This document shows positions 45,250-54,619 of a DNA stretch of 64,000 bases, piece after piece (the first letter of the stretch is position 1; each line of letters opens with the position of its first letter). This stretch comes from Stackebrandtia endophytica. Its GTDB lineage: Bacteria; Actinomycetota; Actinomycetes; Mycobacteriales; Micromonosporaceae. Position numbers and translations under genes: made by a program. The DNA lies in contig NZ_VFOW01000001.1 of assembly GCF_006716355.1 (NCBI RefSeq), forward strand, positions 124,001 to 188,000. The letters run 5' to 3'. The notes below the pieces were generated by a model that ran no database searches, was not told the origin of the DNA, and worked only from the letters and a program-made list of their open reading frames with translations.

Positions 45250-46134
45250 ATGAACGACTTCGTCACCGCCTTCGTCACCGAACCCGATCCGCTTGCGGCA
45301 CATCGACGAGTGAACCGGCTGATCGTCGAGCTGTTGGAGACCCTTCGGCCCGAGCAGTTGGGCGACCCCACGCCCGCCGGAAACTGGACGGTTCGCGAGG
45401 TCATCGCGCATCTGGCCGACATCAACGACATCTACGCGACCCTGGCACTGGACAGCACGATGGCCCCGCCGCAACCACCCTCATCGGAGGCTAGCCTCGA
45501 ACGCTTCATCGAACAGGCGACCAGGGCCGAGAACGCGTTCGGTCGCACCGATTACCTGACGACGGTCGCGGCCACACCGATCGGCCCGCAACCGGGATCG
45601 GTGGTGGTGCAGCATGTCCTCAACGAACTGTTGACCCACGCCTGGGATCTGGCGGTGGGGCTGCACGCCTCCACCGACCTCCTACCCGACGTCGCGGAGC
45701 GGTCTCTGGCCAGCTGGCAGGCGTTCTTCGCCGTCACACCGCGGTCGGTCATGTCGTTCAACTTCGACCCCGAAACCACCGCGCCGGCCGACGCGACGGC
45801 GGCAGACCGGCTTGCGGCCTATCTGGGTCGCTCGGTGCCGACGGCGTTATCTGGTCGTGTGGTCGTACTGTGCGACCAGTGCGGTCAATCCGCCGACCTG
45901 GGCCGGGTCCGACAGCGCCGAGCCAAGCGCGACGACGCGCGCACCGGCGGACAGGTAGTCGGGGGCCGTCGTCACCGATACGCCTCCGGTGGCCACCAGG
46001 TTCAGGTCGGGGAACGGGCCGCTGATCGCCCTGAACCAGGCCGGGCCCAGCGCGGTGGCGGGGAACACCTTGACCCAGTCGCAGCCGACTCCCAGCGCCT
46101 GTTGGACCTCCGTCGCCGTGGCCACGCCCGGTAG
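45250..46134 (+). CDS. TIGR03086/maleylpyruvate-isomerase-N-like metal-binding protein (DinB fold)
   Basis: The first 200 residues are a DinB-type four-helix bundle: PTPAGNWTVREVIAHLADIND, VLNELLTHAWDLAVG and AADRLAAYLGR, with His positions for a metal. Family members may be mycothiol- or bacillithiol-dependent transferases. The domain ends near 45845 but no stop follows; the frame continues about 290 bases antisense through the KDPG aldolase gene, so the true 3' end is doubtful. Start ATG 45250 has CACAAT 7 bases upstream; ATG 45241 is in frame. Confidence 0.72.
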   Translation: MNDFVTAFVTEPDPLAAHRRVNRLIVELLETLRPEQLGDPTPAGNWTVREVIAHLADINDIYATLALDSTMAPPQPPSSEASLERFIEQATRAENAFGRTDYLTTVAATPIGPQPGSVVVQHVLNELLTHAWDLAVGLHASTDLLPDVAERSLASWQAFFAVTPRSVMSFNFDPETTAPADATAADRLAAYLGRSVPTALSGRVVVLCDQCGQSADLGRVRQRRAKRDDARTGGQVVGGRRHRYASGGHQVQVGERAADRPEPGRAQRGGGEHLDPVAADSQRLLDLRRRGHAR

Positions 46135-46461
46135 ATGCGGCATCCCGGCGGCACGACTGGCCACCGCGAGGGTCGCATCGAATCCCGGAGCGACGGTGTA
46201 GCGGGCTCCGGCCTGCGCCGCACCGCGCACCTGGTCACTGGAGATCACCGTCCCGGCTCCGACGAGTTTGCCGCGTTCGGCTCCGGCGGCGACCGCGGCG
46301 GCCAGCGACGCGACCTGTTCGGGTTTTCCGATGGGCACTTCCAGCAATTCGACTCCGGCGTCCCAGGCGAGGGTCGCCAACTCCACGGTGCGTTCGGGGG
46401 ACATTCCCCGCAGGATGACCATGATGCGTCGGGTGCCGAAGAGTTCGTTGAAGTGTGTCAT
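45847..46461 (-). CDS. 2-dehydro-3-deoxy-phosphogluconate (KDPG) aldolase
   Basis: Cleaves KDPG to pyruvate and glyceraldehyde 3-phosphate. 204 residues: RIMVILRG, GVELLEVPIGKP (catalytic Glu), GAGTVIS and the Schiff-base Lys in CDWVKVFPA. ATG 46461 follows AAGGAG by 6 bases and lies 10 bases after the KDG kinase stop, so the two enzymes form one operon. Confidence 0.94.
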   Translation of the reverse strand: MTHFNELFGTRRIMVILRGMSPERTVELATLAWDAGVELLEVPIGKPEQVASLAAAVAAGAERGKLVGAGTVISSDQVRGAAQAGARYTVAPGFDATLAVASRAAGMPHLPGVATATEVQQALGVGCDWVKVFPATALGPAWFRAISGPFPDLNLVATGGVSVTTAPDYLSAGARVVALGSALSDPAQVGGLTALVAQYDHTTR

Positions 46462-46471
46462 CGCGGGCTCC

Positions 46472-47407
46472 TTACCGGCCATCACCGTCGGTGATGACGC
46501 GCTCAATCTGGGCGGGGTCGGGTGCCGGTCCGATGTCGCCGGTGACTCCGAGAACGGCGGCGGCCATGAGGTGTCCCAACCGTAGGCCGACTTCTCGGTG
46601 GGCGTTGCGGGTGAGGGCGTAGAGGTATCCGGCGGCGAAGGCGTCGCCGGCTCCGACCGGCTCGACGACCGTCACCGGCGGGGTCGGCACGAACCACTCG
46701 TCGTTTCCGCAGTAGACGGTCGCGCCGACGGCGCCGTCCTTGACGACGAGGGTCGCGACTTGATCCAGATGGTCGCGGACCTGTTGCGGGGTGGCGGTTC
46801 CCCACAGGTTCTCGGCTTCGTCGCGTCCGACGAACACCAGGTCGCTGGCGTTGGCCAGCCGACGTAGGACGGGCGCGGCGAACTCGGCGGGCCACAGCTT
46901 CTCGCGATGGTTGACATCGAAACTGATCGTGGCAGGGTGCGGGCGGTCGACGATCAGGTGTTGGACGGCTTCGGCGCAGTGTGGTGACAAGGCCGGAGTG
47001 ATACCGCTGACGTGGATCAGCTTCGTGGTAGGAAGTCGCGCGATGAACGACGTGTCGATGGCCGATGCGGCCGATCCACTGCGGTAGTAGTAGACCGTTC
47101 CGCCCTGCGGGTCCTTGAAGTAGACCCCGGTGGGCAACGTGGTGTCCACTTGGATGGAGCCCACGTCGACCCCCGCATCGGAGAGTCGATCGATGATCAT
47201 GGCACCGAACGGGTCGGCTCCCACCCTCCCGCACCAGGCGACGTCGGCGCCCAGGCCCGCCAGGTTGACGGCGACGTTGGATTCGGCACCGGCCACACTC
47301 AATCGCAGCGCGGTGCCGTCGGTCAACGGGCCGATCGATTCGGGCGCCAGCAGTGCCATCGACTCCCCCAGACACACCACGTCGAACCCGCCGGTCGCAT
47401 CGGTCAT
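46472..47407 (-). CDS. PfkB-family sugar kinase, probable 2-keto-3-deoxygluconate kinase
   Basis: 311 residues: DVVCLGESMALLAP, GAESNVAVNLAGLGADVAWCGRVGADPFG (PfkB signature 1) and VEPVGAGDAFAAGYLYAL (signature 2, catalytic Asp). Coupling with KDPG aldolase points to KDG phosphorylation in hexuronate or polyuronide breakdown, an inference from context. ATG 47407 has GAGG 8 bases upstream. Confidence 0.9.
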   Translation of the reverse strand: MTDATGGFDVVCLGESMALLAPESIGPLTDGTALRLSVAGAESNVAVNLAGLGADVAWCGRVGADPFGAMIIDRLSDAGVDVGSIQVDTTLPTGVYFKDPQGGTVYYYRSGSAASAIDTSFIARLPTTKLIHVSGITPALSPHCAEAVQHLIVDRPHPATISFDVNHREKLWPAEFAAPVLRRLANASDLVFVGRDEAENLWGTATPQQVRDHLDQVATLVVKDGAVGATVYCGNDEWFVPTPPVTVVEPVGAGDAFAAGYLYALTRNAHREVGLRLGHLMAAAVLGVTGDIGPAPDPAQIERVITDGDGR

Positions 47408-47489
47408 CGCGCCGTCCTCACCTTCTCGCCTCGTCACGCGCCAATATATGTCGGACCGGACGAGGCCGCCGTGGTGGCGTGGTGGCGGT

Positions 47490-49976
47490 TCACGACCGTG
47501 AGCGCCGGGTGGTGTGTCGGGTGGGTTGAGCCTGCGCCGGGTCGGTGGGCCACGGGTGCCTGGGGTACCGACCGCGCAGTTCGGACCGAACCGACGGGTA
47601 GCCCTGCCGCCAGAACGAGCTCAGGTCGGCTGTGACGGCGGCCGGACGGCCCGCCGGTGACAGCAGGTGGAGAACCACCGGCACTCGGCCGTCGGCGACG
47701 GTGGGGGTGACGTCGGTACCGAAGAACTCCTGGAGTTTCGCGCGCACCGTCGGTGCGGCGGGGTCGGTGTAGTCCACTGTGACCGGGGAGCCGCTGGGAA
47801 TGGTCAACCGGGGAGGCGCCACCCGGTCCAGTTCGCCGAGCTGTCGCCAGTCCAGCAGTCGGCGTAGCGCGGCGACGATGTCGATGCGCGTCAGGTCGGC
47901 GCGCTTTCGCGCGGTCGCCAGTTGTGGACCCAACCAGTCGGTCACGGTGGCACGCAGCGTATCGGTCGACACGTCCGGCCATTGGGGACCGAATGTGTGG
48001 CGACAGAACTCGATGCGAGCACGCAGGTTCGTCGCCGCGGGCGTGAAGTTCAACAGCGCCAGGCCTTCTCCGGCCAGCCCGTCGGCGAGCGCCGCGGCGA
48101 CGGCCTCCGGCGCCGGCCGCCGCAACGGCGACGTCTCCAAGGTGATCGCGCCCAACCGCTCGACGCGTTCGGCCCGCACGTCACCGTTGGCCCAGGTGAC
48201 CTCATCGGAGCGCGCCAGCAACGACGCGGCGGTGTCGCGGGCGGTGTCCGCATCGGTGGCGGCCGCGAGCCGGATGGAGGCGACCGCCTGTCCGGGTTGG
48301 CGCACCGCCTGCGCCACGACCAGCCATTCCACTCCGGTCAGCGCCGACTCCGGCGACAGTTGTGCGGCGGTCCCGGAGGCCAGTAGGTAGTCCCGACTGT
48401 CGGGATTTCGTCGTCGCCCCACCCACTCCGGATAGGACAGTCCCACCACGAGCGCGGCGGCCTGGTCGTCGGTCGGTCGATCGGCGGCCGACCCGCCGGA
48501 CGACGGGGCCAGCCGTCGCAGTCGCTCGACCTCCCGATGCCACCGACTGGTTCGGTCGCGGCGGAGGCGTCGCCACACGGCGTGGACGTCGTCGTCGCCG
48601 CGACGGGTCGGTTCAGCCAGCGTCGCGACTATCGCCGCGGCCCGGTCGGCACCGACCGCCGCCGCACCGTCCAGAAGGGCGCGGGCCAGACGGGGGTGGG
48701 CACCGATCTTGGCCATCGCGGAGCCTCGGTTGGTGATCTTTCCGGACTCCTCGACGGCGCCGAGCCAGCGCAGCGTCCTGGTCGCGGCGGCGGCCCCGCC
48801 CTCCGGTGGGCGGTCCAGCAACGGCAGACCGTCACCGCCGGGCGCGCCCCAGGCTGACAACTGAAGCATGAAATCGGCCAGGTCGGCGGTGAGTACCTCG
48901 GCGGGCGCGTGGCGCGGCAATCGATCGTGTTCGGCCTGGGACCAGCACCGGTACACAGCTCCCGGACCGAGGCGTGCTGCCCGGCCGGCGCGTTGGGTCG
49001 CGGAATCCTGCGAGACCCGAACCGTCACCAGACTGCCCATCCCGCGCGCGTGGTCCATGCGGGGTTGTCGCGACAGCCCCGCGTCGACCACCACCCGGAC
49101 ACCGGGGACGGTGAGGCTGGATTCGGCGACGGCGGTCGCCAGAACGACTCGGCGTCGTGAGCTCGACCGCAACGCGGCATCCTGGTCGCTTGAGGACTGT
49201 CGTCCGTGGAGCCGCAGCACATCGACATCCACGGTCGACAGCCTCCGCGCCACCCGCTCGATCTCGGCGGCACCGGGAAGGAAGACCAGCACGTCGCCCG
49301 TCTGTTCACCGACGGCTCGACTCGTCACCCGGGCCACATGATCCAGCAGCGCGTCGTCGACCCTCAGCCCCTCGACCATCGCCGGACGCGGTGGCGGACA
49401 CCAGCGGACGTCCAACGGGTGGGATGCCGCCGCCACCTCGAGGATCGGAACGGGAGCCGTCTCCCCGCCCAGCAGCGCCGCCAGTTCGGTGGCTCGCGCG
49501 GTCGCCGAGGTGGCGAGGATCAGGAGGTCGTCCCGCAGGTTCATGCGGACGTCGGTGAGAAACGACGCGGCCAGGTCGGTGTCGAGGTGCCGTTCGTGAC
49601 ACTCGTCGATCACCACCGCCCCCACATCGGACAGTTCGGGATCGTTGTGCAGACGGCGCACCAGGACACCGGTGGTGACGACTTCGATCTTGGTGGCCGC
49701 CGAGACTCGCCGCTCTCCCCGAACGGTGTAGCCGACCAGATCGCCGAGCCGAGTGCCGGTCAACTCCGCCATCCGGGCCGCCGCCGCGCGGGTGGCGATC
49801 CGGCGCGGTTCGGCGACCAGGATTCTTCCTTCGAACGCATCGGCCAGTGCCAACGGAACGAGGCTGGTCTTGCCGGTGCCCGGAGGGGCGACCAGGACGG
49901 CCGCCCCGTTCTCGGACAGGGTGTCGCACAGTGTCGGCAGAATCGTCCGCACCGGCAGGTCGACGTCGGGAAGCAT
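47490..49976 (-). CDS. hrpB: ATP-dependent helicase HrpB (DExH box)
   Basis: 828 residues: Walker A in APPGTGKTSLVPLAL, DECH box in VVIDECHERHLDTD, motif III SATARA, motif VI QRAGRAARLGPG, the helical HA2 region, and the C-terminal HrpB-specific domain ending in VVLHLLSPAGRPAAVTADL..SFW. RNA helicase-like, precise role unknown in actinobacteria. ATG 49976 has CAGACT 6 bases upstream (leaderless type). Confidence 0.94.
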   Translation of the reverse strand: MLPDVDLPVRTILPTLCDTLSENGAAVLVAPPGTGKTSLVPLALADAFEGRILVAEPRRIATRAAAARMAELTGTRLGDLVGYTVRGERRVSAATKIEVVTTGVLVRRLHNDPELSDVGAVVIDECHERHLDTDLAASFLTDVRMNLRDDLLILATSATARATELAALLGGETAPVPILEVAAASHPLDVRWCPPPRPAMVEGLRVDDALLDHVARVTSRAVGEQTGDVLVFLPGAAEIERVARRLSTVDVDVLRLHGRQSSSDQDAALRSSSRRRVVLATAVAESSLTVPGVRVVVDAGLSRQPRMDHARGMGSLVTVRVSQDSATQRAGRAARLGPGAVYRCWSQAEHDRLPRHAPAEVLTADLADFMLQLSAWGAPGGDGLPLLDRPPEGGAAAATRTLRWLGAVEESGKITNRGSAMAKIGAHPRLARALLDGAAAVGADRAAAIVATLAEPTRRGDDDVHAVWRRLRRDRTSRWHREVERLRRLAPSSGGSAADRPTDDQAAALVVGLSYPEWVGRRRNPDSRDYLLASGTAAQLSPESALTGVEWLVVAQAVRQPGQAVASIRLAAATDADTARDTAASLLARSDEVTWANGDVRAERVERLGAITLETSPLRRPAPEAVAAALADGLAGEGLALLNFTPAATNLRARIEFCRHTFGPQWPDVSTDTLRATVTDWLGPQLATARKRADLTRIDIVAALRRLLDWRQLGELDRVAPPRLTIPSGSPVTVDYTDPAAPTVRAKLQEFFGTDVTPTVADGRVPVVLHLLSPAGRPAAVTADLSSFWRQGYPSVRSELRGRYPRHPWPTDPAQAQPTRHTTRRSRS

Positions 49977-50038
49977 CCGGCCAGTCTGCCCGCCGTGGTG
50001 TCCGGAACCGTGCGCGGTCACCGCCTCAAACCGTGTCG

Positions 50039-51016
50039 TCAGCTCTCGACCGCGGCCGAGTCGCGCTCGACCAGCGCGTTCAGTAGCGCCGCGGCCGAGG
50101 CGGCGTCGTCAACGCTGAGGAAGACGTTCTTCTTCCCGCGCCGTTCGATGACCAGGCATTCACCCGACCGCAGCATCAGCGCGGTGCCGTACGGGGTGAC
50201 CCGAAGGCCCCAGCCGCCGACCTCCAGTGCCTGCCGGTCCTCAACGGAGGCACCCGCGATGTCGGACAGCTTGATGCGCCAGACCGGCCAGCCGATTACT
50301 CCGAATCGGACGGTTACGCCGCGGGCACCGATGGAGATCGAGACCGAGGTCATCGTGATCCCGGCGACCGAGACCAGCGCCAGCGCGACCGGGGTGATCC
50401 ACGGGACCTGCCCGAATCCGGCGGCCGCCAGGGCGGCGGTCACAACCGTCAACACGGCGACACCGATGAAGGAGTAGGTCGCCCAGCGCGCCGAGACTCG
50501 GGTGGCCCACGCGGCGCGGTCGCCACTGCCGAGGGTGATGGTGGGAAGCTCCGCAGTCTGCCGGGGCTTGTCGGCGTTGCCGGCCAACAACCAACCCGCG
50601 GCGAACCCGACCGCCGACGGGACGAGGATCAGCGGCAGGGCGATCAACGAGGTTCGAGCGTCCTGCCAGTCGGTGACGTCCAGGTTCGCGATCAGCACGG
50701 TGGCCTGCAATCCGACGGCGGAGCCGCCCCAGGCCAGCAGTCCGGCGAGGAAGGCGCGCCGGGTGGACCGATATCCCCAGTCGGGCGTGGTCGCCAACGC
50801 CCCACAGGCGACGGCGGTTCCCGCTACCAGCAGTCCCAGCACCACCGCCAGCCAGCCGATCTGTGACATCGACCCGTCCGGACTGATCCCACTCCAGTGC
50901 ACCGCCAGCGGGTCGGGCAGCCGATCGGCGACGGCCAGCCATCCTCCGACGAGGGCGGCGATACCGACCACCGACCAGATGAGAACCAATATGGACAAAC
51001 TACGACGGGAGGTCAC
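50039..51016 (-). CDS. DUF1648 domain-containing membrane protein
   Basis: 325 residues. Near the N-terminus a membrane helix and then LPDPLAVHWSGISPDG, the DUF1648 signature; about six further hydrophobic helices, then a soluble C-terminal domain (IERRGKKNVFLSVDDAASAAALLNALVE). Such proteins often pair with GntR regulators; here GTG 51016 overlaps the GntR stop as GTGA. Function unknown. Confidence 0.87.
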   Translation of the reverse strand: MTSRRSLSILVLIWSVVGIAALVGGWLAVADRLPDPLAVHWSGISPDGSMSQIGWLAVVLGLLVAGTAVACGALATTPDWGYRSTRRAFLAGLLAWGGSAVGLQATVLIANLDVTDWQDARTSLIALPLILVPSAVGFAAGWLLAGNADKPRQTAELPTITLGSGDRAAWATRVSARWATYSFIGVAVLTVVTAALAAAGFGQVPWITPVALALVSVAGITMTSVSISIGARGVTVRFGVIGWPVWRIKLSDIAGASVEDRQALEVGGWGLRVTPYGTALMLRSGECLVIERRGKKNVFLSVDDAASAAALLNALVERDSAAVES

Positions 51017-51360
51017 GGGAGTCTCTCAATCATGGATATCAATTCGGCTCGGCTGTATCCGTATTTGCCGGCCAGGGTTTCGAGTTCGGCGGCGGCCTGG
51101 GTGACGATGGCGCGCCCCTCGGCGGCCTCGGCGATGGTGATGCCCCGGCCGCGCCGAAACTCCAACAGCGATTCGTCGCGCAACTCTCGCAGCGCGCGAA
51201 GCACCGTGTTGGGGTTGACGTCGAGTTGTTCGGCGAGGTCCTTGGCGGGCGGCAACCGGTCTCCGGGGCGCACCCGCCCCTCGGCGATCGCGCGCCGCAG
51301 CCCGCCGGCGACCTGATCGTGCAGGGGCCGGGGATCTGAGGCGTTCAACTGAAGCAACAT
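51013..51360 (-). CDS. GntR-family (YtrA-like) transcriptional regulator
   Basis: 115 residues: winged-helix DNA-binding domain (HDQVAGGLRRAIAEGRVRPGDRLPPAKDLAEQLDVNPNTVLRALRELRDESLL) and only a short helical tail, as in the YtrA subgroup. ATG 51360 has no clear Shine-Dalgarno; the upstream TGCTA-N7-TAGCA palindrome (51362-51380 region) is a candidate autoregulatory site. Operon with the DUF1648 protein. Confidence 0.9.
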   Translation of the reverse strand: MLLQLNASDPRPLHDQVAGGLRRAIAEGRVRPGDRLPPAKDLAEQLDVNPNTVLRALRELRDESLLEFRRGRGITIAEAAEGRAIVTQAAAELETLAGKYGYSRAELISMIERLP

Positions 51361-51410
51361 GGTGCTATTGATAGTAGCATCATTAGCGGGATCATGAGCT
51401 GGGCCGTGGC

Positions 51411-52328
51411 TCAGAACACCGAACAACCCGTGATCGCCGTGAATCGATCCAGGGCGTCGATACCGGCCACCGAATTGCCGCGCCGGTCGAGCCCGGGACT
51501 CCAGACGCACAGCGTGTAGCGGCCGGGAACGATCGCCAGGATCCCGCCGCTGACACCGCTCTTCCCCGGCAGTCCCACCCGGAAGGCGAACTCCCCCGCC
51601 GCGTCGTAGGCGCCGCAGGTCAACATGATGGCGCTGATGCGCTTGGCCTCCGTCGGCGACAGCAACCGACGCCCGTCGCCACGCAGGCCGTGTCGAGTGA
51701 ACAAACCGCCCGCCAGCGCCAACTCCCGACACGACATCGAGATCGCGCACTGCCGGACATAGTGGTGCAACACCTGCGGCACCGGATGACGAAGGTTGCC
51801 GTAGTCGGCCATCAGGTGCGCCAGCGCGGCATTGCGATCGATCCGCGTCGACTCGGAATCGGCGATGGCCAGATCGATCTCCAGGTCATCGGCCCGGGCC
51901 TCGGCCCGCAGAAAGTCCCGCATCAACTCACACGGCTGATCGCTGTACTCCAACAGCTCATCGGTGACGGCCAAGGCCCCCGCGTTGATGAACGGGTTAC
52001 GGGGAATGCCCTGCTCGTACTCCAACTGCACCAGCGAGTTGAACGGGTTACCCGACGGCTCCCGCCCCACCCGGGACCACACCTGCTCACCCCGGTGCGC
52101 CAACGCCAAAGCCAACGCGAAGACCTTCGAGATGCTCTGGATCGAGAAACGGGTGTTCCAGTCACCCGCCCCGATGACGCGGCCGTCCGGATACGCCAAC
52201 GCGATACCGAACAGATCCGGTTCGACCTCGGCCAACGCCGGAATGTACTGCGCCACCCGGCCGGCGGATTCATCCGCGGCGGCACGGGTGGCGATGTCGT
52301 TCAACACTCGTTGCAGATCGACGGTCAC
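51411..52328 (-). CDS. glsA: Glutaminase
   Basis: Hydrolyses glutamine to glutamate and ammonia. 305 residues of the serine-dependent beta-lactamase-like family: SIQSISKVFALALA (SxxK), NPFNSLVQLEYEQGIPRNPFINAGALAV, and the late GKSGVSGGILAIVPGR. GTG 52328 has TAACGT 7 bases upstream, better than the in-frame GTG at 52337. Confidence 0.95.
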   Translation of the reverse strand: MTVDLQRVLNDIATRAAADESAGRVAQYIPALAEVEPDLFGIALAYPDGRVIGAGDWNTRFSIQSISKVFALALALAHRGEQVWSRVGREPSGNPFNSLVQLEYEQGIPRNPFINAGALAVTDELLEYSDQPCELMRDFLRAEARADDLEIDLAIADSESTRIDRNAALAHLMADYGNLRHPVPQVLHHYVRQCAISMSCRELALAGGLFTRHGLRGDGRRLLSPTEAKRISAIMLTCGAYDAAGEFAFRVGLPGKSGVSGGILAIVPGRYTLCVWSPGLDRRGNSVAGIDALDRFTAITGCSVF

Positions 52329-52372
52329 GACCGACACGTTAGATCGTGACGGTCCGCCATGGACGGCAACAT

Positions 52373-52394
52373 TCGGTTCGAGGTTTCGAACCGA
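52373..52394 (-). terminator. Hairpin directly after the copper ATPase gene
   Basis: Perfect 9-bp arms 52373-52381 and 52386-52394 with a 4-base loop; it touches the ATPase stop codon at 52395. Confidence 0.72.
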
Positions 52395-54530
52395 TCAGTC
52401 GACGGTCAACTTCACGCGGCGGAGCAGTTGCGCGTTGAGCGCCACCACGATCGTCGACACCGACATCAGGATCGCGCCGACGGCGGGGTTGAGGTTCACT
52501 CCGGCCCAGCTGAGCACACCGGCGGCCAACGGAATGGCGACGATGTTGTACCCGGCCGCCCAGGCCAGGTTCTGGCCCATCTTGCGGTAGGAGGCCAGCG
52601 ACAGCCGACGGATGCTGGCGACTCCCCGCGGGTCCGACGAGGCTAGAACCACCCCGGCCGATTCCATGGCGACGTCGGTTCCCGCACCGATCGCGATACC
52701 GACGTCGGCGCGCGCCAACGCCGGAGCGTCGTTGACACCGTCGCCGACCATGGCCACCGACAGACCGCGCGACTGGAGTTGCGCGACCGCCCGGTCCTTG
52801 TCGGCGGGCAGAACCTCGGCGAACACCTCGTCGTCGGGACCGAACCCCAGGTCGGCGGCCACCGCCTCGGCCACCGGTCGTGCGTCCCCGGTGATCATGA
52901 CGATCTTGCCGATGCCGAGGTCGCGCAGTTGTCGAATCGCCTCGGCCGCCTCCGGGCGAACCTCGTCCTCAAAGGCCAGTGCTCCCAGCACCGTCGAGTC
53001 GTCGCCGTCGAGGCGCCACAGATACAGCACCGCCGCGCCACGGTCGGACCACGCGTGCGTCCGCTTCGCCAATTCCTCGGGGATCGAGGAGTCCAGTTCG
53101 CGGACCATCGCCGGGCCACCCACCACGTACCGGTGTCCGGCGACGGTGGCGGTCACACCCCGGCCCGTCTTGGACTGGAAGTCGGTGGCGGCGGGAACCT
53201 CGGTGGCCGCGGCGACGATCGCCCGCGCCAGCGGATGCTCGCTGTCGGACTCGACGGCGGCGGCGACGCGCAGCACCTCGTCACGGTCGTAACCTTCGGC
53301 GGCGGCCACATCACTGAGGACGTGGGCGCCCTTGGTCAGGGTCCCGGTCTTGTCGAACAGGACGGCGTCCACGGTTCGCATGCGTTCCAGTGCCATCCGG
53401 TCCTTGACCAGGATGCCCGCCTTGGCCGCCACCGCAGTCGACAGAGCGATCACCAACGGGATGGCCAAGCCCAACGCGTGGGGGCATGCGATGACCAACA
53501 CCGTCACCGTGCGGATCACGGCCTCGGAGACGTTGCCGAAAACCGCCCAGGCCGCGAAGGTGATCACGGCCGCGGCGACGGCCACATAGAACAACAGCGC
53601 AGCGAACCGGTCGGCGAGCACCTGGACTCGACCGCCGGAGCTCTGCGCCTGGGCGACCAGTCGCTGGATGCCGGCCAATGCGGTGTCCTCGCCGACGGCG
53701 TCGACACGCACCCGAATCGCCGAGTCGGTGGCCACGGTTCCGGCCACGACCGGGTCGCCGGGGCCTCGGCTCACCGGGCGGGATTCACCGGTGATCATCG
53801 ATTCGTCCAGTTCGGCCTGTCCCCGGGTGATCTCACCGTCGGCCGGGACTCGGGCACCCGATCGCACCAGGACGGTGTCGCCCACCGACAGTCCGGAGAT
53901 CGGAACGGTCTCGACACCGGAATCGGTGACCCGTTCGGCGTCGTCGGGCAGCAGTGCCGCCAACGCCTCCAGGGCACCCCGCGCCTGACCGATGGCCTTC
54001 ATCTCCTGCCAGTGCCCCAGCAGCATGATCGTCACCAGTGCCGCCAGCTCCCACCAGAAGTCCAGCCCGAACGCGCCCAGACTCGTTGCCAGCGAAGCGA
54101 TGTAGGCCACCACGATGGCCAGGGAGATCAGCAACATCATGCCGGGTGCCCGGTCGGCGACCTCGCGCCAGGCGCCCTGCAGGAATGGCCAGCCTCCGTA
54201 GAAGAACACGATCGAGCCGAGAATCGGGCCGATCAGGGTTATCCCCGGGAAGTCCAGTCGGTACCCGAACCAGTCCATGACCATGTGGCTGGTGACCACG
54301 ATCGGAATGGTGAGGATCAGACTCAACCAGAACTTGCGCCGGAACGCCTCGGGGTCGTGGCCGGCATGTTTGTCGTGGCCACCGTGACCGTCATGCCCCG
54401 CGTACCCGGCGTGACCACCGTGACCAACCTGGTCACCCGTGGGGTCGCCATGGTGGCCATTGTGGTGTGAGTGATCCATGTGCGCATGCGCCGTCTCATC
54501 CGCGGCTGAGTCGTGCCCGTGTTGTTGCAT
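52395..54530 (-). CDS. Copper-translocating P-type ATPase, CopB-like (CPH motif)
   Basis: 711 residues. The first 60 are extremely His-rich (HGHHGD, GHGGHAGYAGHDGHGGHDKHAGHD read as segments), a metal-binding tail in place of CXXC domains. Membrane domain with CPHALGLAIPLV (the CPH metal site of P1B-3 pumps), phosphorylation motif DKTGTLTKG, and hinge GDGVNDAPALARADVGIA. Exports Cu or Ag ions. ATG 54530 follows GGGAAG by 6 bases; expression is probably controlled at the CsoR-like operator upstream. Confidence 0.94.
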   Translation of the reverse strand: MQQHGHDSAADETAHAHMDHSHHNGHHGDPTGDQVGHGGHAGYAGHDGHGGHDKHAGHDPEAFRRKFWLSLILTIPIVVTSHMVMDWFGYRLDFPGITLIGPILGSIVFFYGGWPFLQGAWREVADRAPGMMLLISLAIVVAYIASLATSLGAFGLDFWWELAALVTIMLLGHWQEMKAIGQARGALEALAALLPDDAERVTDSGVETVPISGLSVGDTVLVRSGARVPADGEITRGQAELDESMITGESRPVSRGPGDPVVAGTVATDSAIRVRVDAVGEDTALAGIQRLVAQAQSSGGRVQVLADRFAALLFYVAVAAAVITFAAWAVFGNVSEAVIRTVTVLVIACPHALGLAIPLVIALSTAVAAKAGILVKDRMALERMRTVDAVLFDKTGTLTKGAHVLSDVAAAEGYDRDEVLRVAAAVESDSEHPLARAIVAAATEVPAATDFQSKTGRGVTATVAGHRYVVGGPAMVRELDSSIPEELAKRTHAWSDRGAAVLYLWRLDGDDSTVLGALAFEDEVRPEAAEAIRQLRDLGIGKIVMITGDARPVAEAVAADLGFGPDDEVFAEVLPADKDRAVAQLQSRGLSVAMVGDGVNDAPALARADVGIAIGAGTDVAMESAGVVLASSDPRGVASIRRLSLASYRKMGQNLAWAAGYNIVAIPLAAGVLSWAGVNLNPAVGAILMSVSTIVVALNAQLLRRVKLTVD

Positions 54531-54619
54531 CGTGAGCTTCCCTCGCACTCGATGGCCTCGCTTGACGATAGGTGAGGTCGACGTCGGCGTTGGCCGGTTC
54601 GGCGGCGACCACATCGCAG

